Below are positions 1 to 9,083 of a stretch of DNA of 64,000 bases, in pieces. Under the pieces are notes generated by a model. That model saw nothing but the letters and a program-made list of their open reading frames with translations. It searched no databases and was not told the origin of the DNA. A program made the position numbers and the translations under genes. Each line of letters starts with the position of its first letter. The first letter of the stretch is position 1. The DNA comes from Pseudoflavitalea rhizosphaerae (lineage in GTDB: Bacteria > Bacteroidota > Bacteroidia > Chitinophagales > Chitinophagaceae): the NCBI RefSeq assembly GCF_003991355.1, contig NZ_RCSU01000005.1:310001-374000 (forward strand), in the 5' to 3' direction.

Positions 1-385
1 CAACAGGCAGCTGATGGATAAGATCGAGCTGGTTGAGAATTGTATTGGCCAATGGAAGTTTTAAAGGAAGGTCCTCCGCAAGCAAAACGCGATCTGATGG
101 GATCCCATCCACAAATTCCGATACACAATAAAAATAATCCCCGTTGAAATTACCGGTGGATTTGATCTCCGGAACAGGAATGGTTTCACTGTTGAAATGT
201 TCCCAGGCAAATACATCTTTCTGAAAGTCCAGCGGATGCTGGTTGATGCGCAGCACCAGTTTCTCTTCACCTGTAAAGAACGTAAGGGCCTGCGACCACC
301 ATCCATCGGCCACAGGCTCTACATCGTGTACATAATTATATTTCATTTCCAGGAATTCCTGGATGGTATTTGTATCGAAGTGCAT
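1..385 (-). CDS. Aminoglycoside phosphotransferase-like kinase, N-terminal part (cut by window edge)
   Basis: The reading frame opens at an ATG at 385 and stays open to the window edge, giving the first 128 residues. The visible part has the layout of the small N-lobe of the APH/choline-kinase-like fold: a GWWSQALTF strand, then KLVLRINQ with the Arg/Lys position of the nucleotide-binding strand, then a YFYCVSEFVDGIPSD hinge-like segment. This resembles hygromycin/macrolide phosphotransferase relatives, which transfer phosphate from ATP to a small-molecule hydroxyl in the cytoplasm. The catalytic HGD and DxD motifs lie beyond the edge, so activity cannot be judged. It starts 14 bp after the MFS gene on the same strand, so the two are probably co-transcribed, as expected for a resistance-like pair. 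The substrate is unknown. Confidence 0.7.
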   Translation of the reverse strand, partial: MHFDTNTIQEFLEMKYNYVHDVEPVADGWWSQALTFFTGEEKLVLRINQHPLDFQKDVFAWEHFNSETIPVPEIKSTGNFNGDYFYCVSEFVDGIPSDRVLLAEDLPLKLPLANTILNQLDLIHQLPV

Positions 386-399
386 TTTCAAAGATACAG

Positions 400-1608
400 T
401 TACTCGCTGAGAACGGGCTCCGGCTCCGGTTGTCGATTGCCGGCAGGCGTCGTTTCTAACTCAGTTGTAGCAACAGGTTTCTTCTGTGTATAAAAACTCA
501 TGCCATAGGCAAGGAGGAGTAAAGGCACCGCCATCCAGATCACCTGTTTTGTACCGTAGTGTGCAATTACATAACCGCCCAGTAAGGAGCCTGCAGTTAT
601 ACCTGCATTGTAGAAAGAAGGCAACAGGCTGTTTACCAGCTCCAGCGATTGTTGCGGAACATAAGCAGTGAGATGGATATTCGCTGCCAGGAATCCGCCC
701 GTATGAATGAAGCCCCAGATGCTCAGGATGATCACCATCGGTACAAAATATCCACCGAACTGGAAAGCGAGGATATGCGTGAGTACCAGCGACAATAGAA
801 AGATGCGGGTTGTGAGCATCACGTTCTTACTGAGCCAGATGCCCATTGCCCAGTTGCCCGCAATGCCTGCTCCGCCAAATACCAGTAACATGATACTGAT
901 CTCTGCGCCGCTCATTTGCGTGATCTTGTTCAGGAATTCCGCCAGGTAACTATAAGTAGCAAACATACCGGCCAGCATCACAAGTGTAGTGCTGAGCTTG
1001 ATCCAGAGAAACGGACTGCGAAGGATCGGGTCGGATACATTACTGCTGCGTTCCTTCGATACAGGCATGCTGGGTACCAGTAATATCATGCCTGCGAATG
1101 CAATAAGATTGATGAAAGCAGCCAGGTAGAAAGATGCCTGCCAGTTAAAGAGATCAGCCATATAGGTGGTGAGCGGAACGCCCAATACGGTTGCGATGCT
1201 CAGTCCTGCCATCACTGTCGCCACTGCTTTTGGCGCATCTTTAGGTCCAGCTTCGCGTGCTGCTACAGAAGCGGCCACGGCCCAGAACACAGGATGCAGG
1301 AAGGCGGGGAGTATACGTGCGATCATCATGAAAGTAAAGCTGGGCGCAAATGCTGAGAGGATATTCGATACTACAAAAACCGCCAGCACCAGGGCAAGGA
1401 TCGTTTTGCGGTTGATCCTGGCTGTTAGGGCAGTTGTGAATGGGCCCGTCAGCGCCACGGTGAGTGCAAATGCACTCAAAAGCCAGCCAGCTGTATCGAT
1501 GGAAATACTGAACTCCTTTGCCAGTGCAGGAAGTATGCCGATCACTCCAAATTCGGTTGTAATAATCCCGAATGCTCCCAATGCCATAACATAAATCGAC
1601 CTGTTCAT
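400..1608 (-). CDS. MFS transporter, DHA1 efflux type (AraJ/YdhP-like)
   Basis: A 402-residue polytopic inner-membrane protein with about 12 hydrophobic segments. The N-terminus (MNRSIYVMALGAFGIITTEF, then GVIGILPALAKEF) is typical of DHA1 drug/arabinose exporters, which use the proton gradient to export small molecules. The frame is open further upstream to 1740, but that extension is polar and unlike the family, so the ATG at 1608, directly before the first membrane helix, is the better start. The cytoplasmic loop motif between helices 2 and 3 reads TARINRKT, a loose form of the MFS motif A. The next gene downstream is a kinase-like gene 14 bp away. The C-terminal tail is rich in Glu/Pro and is not conserved in the family. 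The substrate cannot be named. Confidence 0.85.
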   Translation of the reverse strand: MNRSIYVMALGAFGIITTEFGVIGILPALAKEFSISIDTAGWLLSAFALTVALTGPFTTALTARINRKTILALVLAVFVVSNILSAFAPSFTFMMIARILPAFLHPVFWAVAASVAAREAGPKDAPKAVATVMAGLSIATVLGVPLTTYMADLFNWQASFYLAAFINLIAFAGMILLVPSMPVSKERSSNVSDPILRSPFLWIKLSTTLVMLAGMFATYSYLAEFLNKITQMSGAEISIMLLVFGGAGIAGNWAMGIWLSKNVMLTTRIFLLSLVLTHILAFQFGGYFVPMVIILSIWGFIHTGGFLAANIHLTAYVPQQSLELVNSLLPSFYNAGITAGSLLGGYVIAHYGTKQVIWMAVPLLLLAYGMSFYTQKKPVATTELETTPAGNRQPEPEPVLSE

Positions 1609-1710
1609 TTTTTTGCTTTGATTAAGTGAATGAAATAGCTGCCTCCCGGATGGGAGTGATTTCATATAGCATCGTTGATGTGTGGATGGTTGTGTTGCAA
1701 TACGAGGATA

Positions 1711-1740
1711 CAAAAGTATAGAAATATCGAAATACTTCAA
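1711..1740 (-). promoter_or_regulatory. Candidate Bacteroidota promoter for the MFS/kinase pair
   Basis: On the minus strand TTG (1740-1738), 19 bases, then TACTTTTG (1718-1711) match the Bacteroidota sigma pattern TTTG-N19-TAnnTTTG. Transcription would begin near 1704, about 95 bases before the chosen MFS start, which supports the ATG at 1608 over the longer frame. Confidence 0.5.
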
Positions 1741-1802
1741 TGAATAATTTTCAGGGATCAGGGAATGCAGGTTGGGTCAGTATCCATTTTAACAGTAAAA
1801 CT

Positions 1803-1824
1803 GACCAATGGAGTAACATTGGTC
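1803..1824. promoter_or_regulatory. Perfect inverted repeat between peroxidase and MFS genes
   Basis: GACCAATG (1803-1810) and CATTGGTC (1817-1824) form a perfect 8-bp inverted repeat with a 6-base centre. It sits after the end of the peroxidase operon and about 60 bp upstream of the MFS promoter box. On the minus strand the following bases are AGTTTTACTG, a poor U-run, so it could be a weak terminator for the peroxidase operon or an operator for a dimeric regulator of the MFS pair. The sequence alone does not decide between these. Confidence 0.45.
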
Positions 1825-1869
1825 GGGAAAAGGAAATAATAAAATAATGGAAAGAAGGAGCCTTGTAAG

Positions 1870-3018
1870 TTATTTTGGTAGCACCGGCTGCCGCATTTTC
1901 CAGGGCTCAGCCGTAATGCTGTTGAGATAAGCGATCAGGTCCTGAATTTCATTTTTCGTGAGGTTCAGTTTCTGTAAAAGCGTATCCGTTTTGGGAAAGA
2001 GGGGATCGTTCTCCTGGTTGGGTTTTCTTTTCGGTTGTGGCATACCGGCATTGTACATATTCATCACGCCTTCTATATTATCGAACAATCCGTTGTGCAT
2101 CCAGGGCCTGGTGCGGATCACATCACGTAGGGAAGGTGTTTTGAACTTGCCTATATCTTCGGCTTTGCGGGTGATATTGTACTGGCCGAGATCTTCGTAT
2201 TCACGGCCATAATAGGTAAGTCCGATATTATGGAATTCGTTATCAGTAAGCAATGGACCATTATGGCAATTCATGCAGCGGGCCTTTGTCCTGAAGAGAT
2301 GGAGCCCCCTGAGGGCTGCATCGCTCATAGCTTCTTTTTTCCCTTCCAGGAAGCGGTCGAAATCAGCTTTACGGCTTACCACGGTACGTTCGAACATTGC
2401 AATGGCTTCTGCAATGCGATCGGCAGTTACATGATCGTCGCCGAAAGCGGCTTTGAAGAGGGGGCTGTAACCTGAGATCTGTCCGATTTTTGAAGGCACC
2501 AGCGCCATATCGCTATGCATTTCGATCTCACTGTTAACTGGGCCGAACACCTGGTCTTCCAGGCTATTGGCGCGGCCATCCCAGAACAATTGTTTAGCAT
2601 ACCAGATATTGAAGATGGTGGGCGTATTGCGCTGGCCGGTCTGGTGGTCATGGCCTACAGCGCGTTCGCGGCCGTCAGTCCAGCTGAGATCGGGAACATG
2701 ACAGGAAGCACAGGAGATCTGTCCTGATCCGCTGAGACGGGGATCGAAGAAAAGCATTTTGCCCAGATCGATTACCGGTTGTTGCTGACCGGTAGGATTC
2801 TTCAGTGGCCCATCGGGCAGCCTGCCGAGCTCTTCCCAATTCACACCGGCATCAACATGAGGCGCCGGCCATTGTGATGAAGGCTGGCTGTATACGATGC
2901 GGAGACTATCCGCAAACGGATCATTTTCAAACCAGGGCTTGTATTCACTGGTGAATGAAAGTAAACAGGTAGACAATAACAAAACAAAGCCAGTAAGAAT
3001 AATGATCCGCTTCTTCAT
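1870..3018 (-). CDS. Di-heme cytochrome c peroxidase (CCP/MauG superfamily)
   Basis: A 382-residue exported protein with an N-terminal hydrophobic signal segment (residues 3-22) and two c-type heme motifs, CASCH at 103-107 and CMNCH at 248-252. This is the layout of bacterial di-heme peroxidases. Met307 in the WMHNG motif matches the position that supplies a heme ligand in classic cytochrome c peroxidases (a Tyr in MauG). The usual family job is reduction of H2O2 in the periplasm with electrons from a cytochrome; MauG-branch members instead oxidise amino acids in partner proteins. It is the last gene of the operon, 1 bp after the DUF6850-like barrel gene, so its function is probably tied to that receptor system. 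Whether it detoxifies peroxide or modifies a partner is not known. Confidence 0.9.
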   Translation of the reverse strand: MKKRIIILTGFVLLLSTCLLSFTSEYKPWFENDPFADSLRIVYSQPSSQWPAPHVDAGVNWEELGRLPDGPLKNPTGQQQPVIDLGKMLFFDPRLSGSGQISCASCHVPDLSWTDGRERAVGHDHQTGQRNTPTIFNIWYAKQLFWDGRANSLEDQVFGPVNSEIEMHSDMALVPSKIGQISGYSPLFKAAFGDDHVTADRIAEAIAMFERTVVSRKADFDRFLEGKKEAMSDAALRGLHLFRTKARCMNCHNGPLLTDNEFHNIGLTYYGREYEDLGQYNITRKAEDIGKFKTPSLRDVIRTRPWMHNGLFDNIEGVMNMYNAGMPQPKRKPNQENDPLFPKTDTLLQKLNLTKNEIQDLIAYLNSITAEPWKMRQPVLPK

Positions 3019-3019
3019 C

Positions 3020-4567
3020 TTACAAATTTAATCCAATACTGCATTGCCACTGCACCCTGTTGCTACCAGGATATGACCAGGGGATAAGTCCTTCTTTGGG
3101 ATTGGCGATATTGGCATTTACCAGATTGCCACACAGCTGAATAAAGGCATTCGTCTTCATCACGGGGAATTGGTATGTGAAGTTGGCGCCGATGCTGGTG
3201 GTATTGGCGTTGAAATAATAGAAATCCCTGTATACAACTCCCTGGGTGAAGCTGAACAACTGCGCCACTGATTTGGCATCCGCATAGAATGGATGGCTGA
3301 AGGCTGCGCTGAGCATGGTTTTTAGCATGCTTTTGTTCTCAGGGAAATAAATATAGTATGCGCCTGTTATGGCAGCTTCACCGGTTTGGTATTCTGCTTT
3401 CTGTCCTATTGCGCCATCCAATTTCACCTGGTTTTGAAGTTGAAGGGAAACACCCAGCTCATATTTTATCTTTCTTTCATTGTTCAGCCTGGACCATAGC
3501 GTATGGAGTTTTACCTGCTCCAGGGAATAGATAAACGCAGTACCTGCGAGCATTTCATTATGGTCCTTGCCCAGTTCATCGCTATAATTGAACAAAACAT
3601 TGAACTGGTTCAATCCGATTACTTTGTTCCAATTCAGTGAAGCTACATACACATCGGCATTGTATTCGCCATAGTCAAGTCTTTTTTCATTCTGTTGAGC
3701 AGGTCTGTCGAAAATTTCTGTTCCTGTATTCTCATATTTCCCATTCAGCGTAAGAGTGCCGAAGTTGTATATTCCTTCATAAACGCCTTCTGCCACATAA
3801 CCTGTAGTCAATGTACTCAAGGTGCCTTTGAGGATACCTACTTTGGGTTCAACATTGCCATAACCGTTACCGAGAAAAACCTGCAGCAGCGGTCTGGAGA
3901 CATTGGCATCGTTCCGGTATTCCCAGCTTGCATCAGTATTCCTGCGAATATATCCGCCTGAGATGCCGATCACATGTTTTGTATGTACCCTGTAATGTGC
4001 CACGATATTTCCCTGCATATGATTTGAGAACTCTTCCGGGCGTGGATCATTACTTCTCCAGTTGTTGGCGCTATTGTACTTTGCACCAGCGCCGACGGTG
4101 AACTTGTCTTTCAGAAGTGGAACACTTACGATACCCTGCAAATCATATCGGATAGACTGCCAGTTACCGGGCTGGGCTGTATAAAAATAATACGGGTTGG
4201 GCTCTTTATAGTCATGCCGTAGCGTATAAGCCTGACTGTCAGCCTGGCTATTGGTCCAACCAAAACTGCCGCTTACCAGAAATTTCTTTATCTGCCTGGT
4301 CCCTTCCGTATAGAAACAAATATCACTTTGTTTCCCGGGAGCCTGAGACGGTCTGTAATCACCTTCCTCAGACCGATACCCCAATTGCACTGAATTATAG
4401 TTTTTCAGTTTAAGCAGGGGTTGCAACAAAGGGTTTTTGGCGTAACTGTTGTAGTGCAGGTGGAATGATTCTGAATGCGGATAAATGGTTGTATCCTGCT
4501 GCGCCAAAGCAAGATGGGGGAGCAGCAGGATACAAAATGAAAAGATATTTCTATTGGATGAAAGCAT
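3020..4567 (-). CDS. DUF6850-like outer-membrane beta-barrel protein
   Basis: A 515-residue protein with a signal peptide ending near ALAQQ (residue about 23). The rest is mostly alternating amphipathic strands rich in Tyr, Asn and Gly, and the chain ends in a strand finishing with Leu (CSIGLNL), as in outer-membrane barrels. No catalytic motif is visible. I recognise it as the type of barrel annotated DUF6850 in Bacteroidota, from memory. It lies between the DUF4876-like lipoprotein (2 bp upstream) and the di-heme peroxidase (1 bp downstream), so the four genes look translationally coupled. A role as accessory porin or surface partner of the TonB receptor fits the context but is an inference. 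Confidence 0.7.
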   Translation of the reverse strand: MLSSNRNIFSFCILLLPHLALAQQDTTIYPHSESFHLHYNSYAKNPLLQPLLKLKNYNSVQLGYRSEEGDYRPSQAPGKQSDICFYTEGTRQIKKFLVSGSFGWTNSQADSQAYTLRHDYKEPNPYYFYTAQPGNWQSIRYDLQGIVSVPLLKDKFTVGAGAKYNSANNWRSNDPRPEEFSNHMQGNIVAHYRVHTKHVIGISGGYIRRNTDASWEYRNDANVSRPLLQVFLGNGYGNVEPKVGILKGTLSTLTTGYVAEGVYEGIYNFGTLTLNGKYENTGTEIFDRPAQQNEKRLDYGEYNADVYVASLNWNKVIGLNQFNVLFNYSDELGKDHNEMLAGTAFIYSLEQVKLHTLWSRLNNERKIKYELGVSLQLQNQVKLDGAIGQKAEYQTGEAAITGAYYIYFPENKSMLKTMLSAAFSHPFYADAKSVAQLFSFTQGVVYRDFYYFNANTTSIGANFTYQFPVMKTNAFIQLCGNLVNANIANPKEGLIPWSYPGSNRVQWQCSIGLNL

Positions 4568-4569
4568 GA

Positions 4570-5964
4570 TTAATCTTTAAATCCTTTGGGTGTTGCCATT
4601 TCGAGGAAATCAAAATCGTTGGCGGAATTATTGGTATCCATCAAGATCCTTCTTCCTCCAACAATTTTTGCAGTTTTCCTGATCAGTGACTGGGAGGAAA
4701 AGGCTCCATCGGGAACGTTTGTTGGCCCGGCATCCAATGAGTTGACCAGTTTGCGCGGGGCCCGCTGACTGCTGGTGGGACTGGGATGCTGGAGTTGCAC
4801 TGCATCAATGATGATATTATTGGGGATCTGGTAGAAGTAAGTGGTTGAAGCATCAATCACCTGCTTTGTTGGGTCAGGATAATAGCCAAACCCTTTGGGT
4901 GTAGCAGCATCTCCGAATTCAGGTAACGACTTATCTGTTTTGAAGATCACGATTGCCTCCCGGCCAGGATTGTCCAGTACGAGGTCTCTTCCGCTGTATT
5001 CAACTACAAATGCGTTGGGTACATTGCCGTTGTCGATGTCTGAATTGAAAGCATTGGGTATTGTGCCTCCCAGGTACACTTCAAAGTCAGCATTACTAAG
5101 ATCAACGGTCAGAGCCGGATTTACTATCTCGATTGGTTTATTATCCGTTCCAACATATGGGCTTTTATGATTCAGCGCTGTTTGCGCAATCACGATACTT
5201 TTACCAGGAGCTACAGGATACTGGGTGCCATGTCCTGGCAGGCGATACAATGATTTCATGTAAATGTAATTCTTCCAGGCGGATGCATCGGCAGGATTGA
5301 TACCTATTGATTTGCTCCAGTCCCATGCCTTATACAATGCTTCTGAAGGATCATTGATAAAGTATGGCTTATTGAGATCTACTGTTGCGAAATTGGCGCT
5401 GCTGCCACCCACCTGTCCGAAATAAAGACTATCTGCATACAGAGTATCATTGGAGTTATTGTAGATCTCTATGAACTGGTCACGGAAGCCTGCGCCATCT
5501 TTAGTATTACTTCCTGCATAATAGATTTGTTTGATCACCCATTGACCAATCGTACCTGCTTCCAGTTTCAGCTCTACAGGTTTATTGTTGTTGGGGTTCA
5601 GGGTAAGCCTGGTAAGCGAACCATTCAGGTGAACTTCTTCCTGTTCTGTGATCAAGCCGGTTACAGTTTCAAATGTAGTTTTATCAACAGTGATAGTGCC
5701 GCTTACATCATAAATGCCGGACGATACCTCACTGAAAATGGCGATCCCGTTTTTATCTGAAAGTTGCGTCAGATCTGCACCGGTAATGGTGTTTTTCAAT
5801 GTCAGCTTAATATCCTTCAGAGGAAATCCATAGTCATCTGCATGTGATGCCTGAACGATAACATTGATGGGACTGATATTGGTTTGCAGGTCTTTTTTTC
5901 TACAGCCGGCTGCCAGTAGAATAAATAAGAGCAATACCACCGGAGAATTGTATACTAATCTCAT
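4570..5964 (-). CDS. DUF4876-like surface or periplasmic lipoprotein
   Basis: A 464-residue lipoprotein: the signal peptide ends in the lipobox LLAAGC with the modified Cys at 21, followed by RKKD. Residues about 33-130 look like a beta-sandwich of the carboxypeptidase-regulatory/transthyretin kind (VIVQASHADDYGFPLKDIKL, then TDKNGIA-type turns). The remaining 330 residues resemble DUF4876 and contain IIDAVQLQ and GTQYPVAPGKSIVIAQ segments, reminiscent of lamin-tail-like beta-sandwich folds. A stretch near the middle is rich in Trp (AWDWSKS, then SAWKNY). The gene lies 8 bp after the TonB receptor and 2 bp before the barrel. A substrate-binding lid-like partner of the receptor is plausible, but no ligand can be read from the sequence. 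Confidence 0.72.
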   Translation of the reverse strand: MRLVYNSPVVLLLFILLAAGCRKKDLQTNISPINVIVQASHADDYGFPLKDIKLTLKNTITGADLTQLSDKNGIAIFSEVSSGIYDVSGTITVDKTTFETVTGLITEQEEVHLNGSLTRLTLNPNNNKPVELKLEAGTIGQWVIKQIYYAGSNTKDGAGFRDQFIEIYNNSNDTLYADSLYFGQVGGSSANFATVDLNKPYFINDPSEALYKAWDWSKSIGINPADASAWKNYIYMKSLYRLPGHGTQYPVAPGKSIVIAQTALNHKSPYVGTDNKPIEIVNPALTVDLSNADFEVYLGGTIPNAFNSDIDNGNVPNAFVVEYSGRDLVLDNPGREAIVIFKTDKSLPEFGDAATPKGFGYYPDPTKQVIDASTTYFYQIPNNIIIDAVQLQHPSPTSSQRAPRKLVNSLDAGPTNVPDGAFSSQSLIRKTAKIVGGRRILMDTNNSANDFDFLEMATPKGFKD

Positions 5965-5972
5965 ACACCTTA

Positions 5973-8774
5973 TTAATTTATTTTGAAAGAAAGTTCTGCA
6001 CCATAGGAGGGTTGACCATTGAAATACCTGGGGCCCCCAGTTGCGTCATAGGTTGGCCTTATATTGAATACGTTGTAAGCATTGAAAGAGAATCGAAGGA
6101 AGTCACCGATTTCTTTGCTAAGTCGCAGGTGAACATTGGGATAAAGAAAAGGTGGGTTGTACGACACAGGATTTCCATCAGCATTCACATTTCTTCTCAG
6201 GTGCTGGTAGGCATCTGAACCTGCTTCTTCATAGCTCAGTGGAAAATATTTCATTTCTGAAGTGTAATATCCAATTGGAAGAGCGGCCAAAGGGTCCATA
6301 TAAACGCTGTTAACCCAGAACAGTTCGCCTGTAAGCATCACTGCCATTCTCAATGCAGGGATATGTGTGGAACTGGTCACCGTTGATTTGATGTTGGTTA
6401 GTTTCGACGCAGTGGATCCGTATACTCCATATACTGCAGGTAAATCGTAGCGAACTGATGATGTATTGATGCTGGTAGTTTTTGTTTTGCTATGCGTATA
6501 ATAAATGGTGGTATTGAAACTGAATGAAGTTTGGATGGACCGGATCTTGTCAATGGAAAGTCCCAGCTCAATACCATTGGTGGTATTGAAAGCGCCATTC
6601 ACCGTTCTGTTGTATGTGGCATTATAAACATAATTGGTGTCTTTCCTGGTATAGGTTGGTTTTTGTCCGGGTACGGAAGTCACATCGTAATAAGGCAAGT
6701 GAAATGGCATCAACACTGTTTGTGTTGTAAAGCCATTGGAATTTTCCCGGTAGAAATAATAGGCGCTGAGATGAAATGGTTTTATATCGTAAGTAAAGCC
6801 TGTTTCGAATGTGCGGCTCCGGTAGGGGCGTATGTCGAGATCGTTGAGCTCTATTACCTGGGTGTGTACAAGGTATAGACTTTCCTTAACGTTACCATTG
6901 TAGGTTACCGGAGCAACGGGTACATCTACATAAACATTACCAGGGCTGATCTGATTGAGCCCCGGTGCTTTGGTGGCAATACCAAACGCCGCATTCCAGT
7001 TGAGTTTATCAGTGATGGTATACCGCGTATTCACTCTTGGGCTGACCGTGAAGAACTGGTTCTGAATATCGCCACGTATGCCAAGATTTATGGATAAGGA
7101 ACGTTTGAATAATTTTGTTTTGAATTCATTTGTAACATACACTCCGGCATTGCTTTGTGTGGGTACCTGGCGGAAGGGGCGGGGGCGGTCGTTTTTGTTA
7201 CCAGTGTTGGCAAAGCGGGGACGGTCGGGATCAATCACAAGGCCTGCGCCCTTGTTGGCATTGTAACTATAATTGGCGCCGATGCTCAATTTATTCGTGA
7301 TCTTTTTACCGAATTTGATCAGGCTGTTTGTTTCTACCCGTCCGCTGAAAGTAATGGGTTTGCCCAGTAATTGTTTGAAGGCCAAATAATATCCGGGAAT
7401 GAAATATCCTTCGTGCATACCAGTTTCCATGGCATCAGTCATGGGTTTTACCGTAGCGGTATTGAGATAGTATTGATCGTAACTATCCTGTTCGCCGATA
7501 CTGTAGGAGCCCTGTATCTGGAAATCATAGAACCAGTTCCTTTTATAGGTCCAGCTACTGCGGTTGCTGATCCTGATCCTCTTATTTTCCATCCTGGCCA
7601 TTCTTTGGGTGCCCAGCTCGGGATCAAGATCTGTTTTATCCAATGTGCTGCTACCGTCGATGCTCAGGGTATTTTTGAATCTTGCTCTTCCGTTATTCTG
7701 ATAACTCCAGAGGATACTGAAGTTCGTGCGTTTGAAATTCTTGAGAGAGTTCCTTGGATCATCTTTGCCATACAAATAGTCAAAGCCAATATTCATGGCT
7801 CCCCATCCGTTTTTGAGGGAGAAGCCTTTATTGATGCCGAAATTTTGGGTGGCTTCATTGGTCCGGATATTCACACGCCATGGGGTGATGCCAGCCTGCC
7901 GCTCAATATTGACAACACCAGTGGTATAATCTCCATATTTGGCAGAGGCAACACCAGAGATCACTTCGATACTTTCTATATTCTCCACAGGAATGGAACG
8001 CATGTCGATCCCGGTATTGGCCTGGAACTCGTTCGAATAGCTTTTGAACAATGTTCCGTTGCGATAGCTTCTGTCGCCAATCACGCTGTTTTCGGGATTC
8101 TGGATATTATTGGCGCCAAAGAACCCGCTACGTCCTGAGGGCATCGCCTGCATATTGGCATCATTGGAAACAGAAGCACCATCCAGTTGGAAATTGATAC
8201 CGAAAGCATTGTTCAGTGCATCGATGGAGTTAACACCGAGCGCACTGCGCATAGTCAGGATCTGATTTCCCTGCACTGTTACCACTGGTTTCACGATTGT
8301 TTGACCCGGTAAGTAATTCATTACGTTGGCGAGGCTTAATGCCTGGGTTTGTTCAATGGCCTCCCTGTCGAATATTATCGATGAATTGGAGTTGGCAACC
8401 CTTCTCACACCATTAACTTCTACTTCCGGAAGTTTCAGGTTGAGATCTCTCAGTTTGAAATAGGGTGCTTTATTGAGATTGTTTTGATTGATTTTCCCTT
8501 TCAGTGTTGCTTTCCCTACATAGCTGATCTCAAGAGTATAGATATAATTGGAATCACTGGCCGAGAAGCCCAATGTGAAACTGCCATCGGTTTTTGTACT
8601 GGTGGAAACACTCCAGGCGCCATCCGACAATTTCACGGTAGCAAAGGCAAGCGGCCGCAGTTGCTCATCGGTCACTTTGCCTTTCAGCTCCTGCCACTGG
8701 CGTGCAGCCAGCGATAACGGGATAACAAAGAGCATGGGCAACATGATCAAAAACCGGGCTGTAGTCTTCTGCAT
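5973..8774 (-). CDS. TonB-dependent receptor with carboxypeptidase-regulatory-like N-terminal domain
   Basis: A 933-residue outer-membrane receptor. The signal peptide (about residues 1-24) is followed by a carboxypeptidase-regulatory-like beta-sandwich (about 28-115, with GKVTDEQLRPLAFATVKLSD), then a plug domain (about 120-290, with VNIERQAGITPW near its end), then a 22-strand-type barrel. The chain ends in a typical terminal strand (YGAELSFKIN). Proteins of this class take up siderophores, metals, cobalamin or oligosaccharides using TonB-ExbBD energy. It is not a SusC by sequence feel, since no SusD follows. Its partners are instead a DUF4876-like lipoprotein, a DUF6850-like barrel and a di-heme peroxidase, with gaps of 1-8 bp. 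This points more to a metal or redox-active cargo than to sugar, which is an inference. Confidence 0.88.
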   Translation of the reverse strand: MQKTTARFLIMLPMLFVIPLSLAARQWQELKGKVTDEQLRPLAFATVKLSDGAWSVSTSTKTDGSFTLGFSASDSNYIYTLEISYVGKATLKGKINQNNLNKAPYFKLRDLNLKLPEVEVNGVRRVANSNSSIIFDREAIEQTQALSLANVMNYLPGQTIVKPVVTVQGNQILTMRSALGVNSIDALNNAFGINFQLDGASVSNDANMQAMPSGRSGFFGANNIQNPENSVIGDRSYRNGTLFKSYSNEFQANTGIDMRSIPVENIESIEVISGVASAKYGDYTTGVVNIERQAGITPWRVNIRTNEATQNFGINKGFSLKNGWGAMNIGFDYLYGKDDPRNSLKNFKRTNFSILWSYQNNGRARFKNTLSIDGSSTLDKTDLDPELGTQRMARMENKRIRISNRSSWTYKRNWFYDFQIQGSYSIGEQDSYDQYYLNTATVKPMTDAMETGMHEGYFIPGYYLAFKQLLGKPITFSGRVETNSLIKFGKKITNKLSIGANYSYNANKGAGLVIDPDRPRFANTGNKNDRPRPFRQVPTQSNAGVYVTNEFKTKLFKRSLSINLGIRGDIQNQFFTVSPRVNTRYTITDKLNWNAAFGIATKAPGLNQISPGNVYVDVPVAPVTYNGNVKESLYLVHTQVIELNDLDIRPYRSRTFETGFTYDIKPFHLSAYYFYRENSNGFTTQTVLMPFHLPYYDVTSVPGQKPTYTRKDTNYVYNATYNRTVNGAFNTTNGIELGLSIDKIRSIQTSFSFNTTIYYTHSKTKTTSINTSSVRYDLPAVYGVYGSTASKLTNIKSTVTSSTHIPALRMAVMLTGELFWVNSVYMDPLAALPIGYYTSEMKYFPLSYEEAGSDAYQHLRRNVNADGNPVSYNPPFLYPNVHLRLSKEIGDFLRFSFNAYNVFNIRPTYDATGGPRYFNGQPSYGAELSFKIN

Positions 8775-9083
8775 GATAGGGGTAAATTGGTCTGCAAATT
8801 TCGGTTACCCACAGAGGATCTGCCAGTTGGAGCGGTAAAAAGGGTTTCGAGATGCGGAAAAATGCGGTTTTTCAGAATTGAAACAAGATCAATTAAGGAT
8901 TTAGCCTAATATGTCTGTGCCCTTTTCCATTTTCCCATTTGCACGATACAGGCATATCGCCTGCCTGATGAAGCTATCGTTTTTTTAAGGAAAATTTTAT
9001 TTCGCCTTCACCCCTTTATATTTCCTCCTTGCCTGATAGTAACAAAATGGTATTTTTCTTGTCGTTTACAATTTTTTAATAAT
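8775..9083. other. Divergent intergenic region, 309 bp
   Basis: Contains the leader of the TonB receptor operon (minus) and of the damaged small secreted gene at 9084 (plus). I found no full TTTG/TAnnTTTG pair on either strand; TATTTTTC near 9052 is one base off the -7 pattern for the plus strand. A short hairpin GAAAAA-TGCGG-TTTTTC lies near 8857-8873. No gene is supported here. Confidence 0.4.

Noticed and set aside
1609-1740. N-terminal extension of the MFS protein
   Set aside because: Polar extension unlike the family, and the promoter box would lie inside it.
7371-8138. A 255-codon open frame on the plus strand inside the TonB receptor gene
   Set aside because: Antisense to a well-supported receptor gene; no signal peptide, motif or ribosome site, and its composition is what the reverse of barrel code gives.
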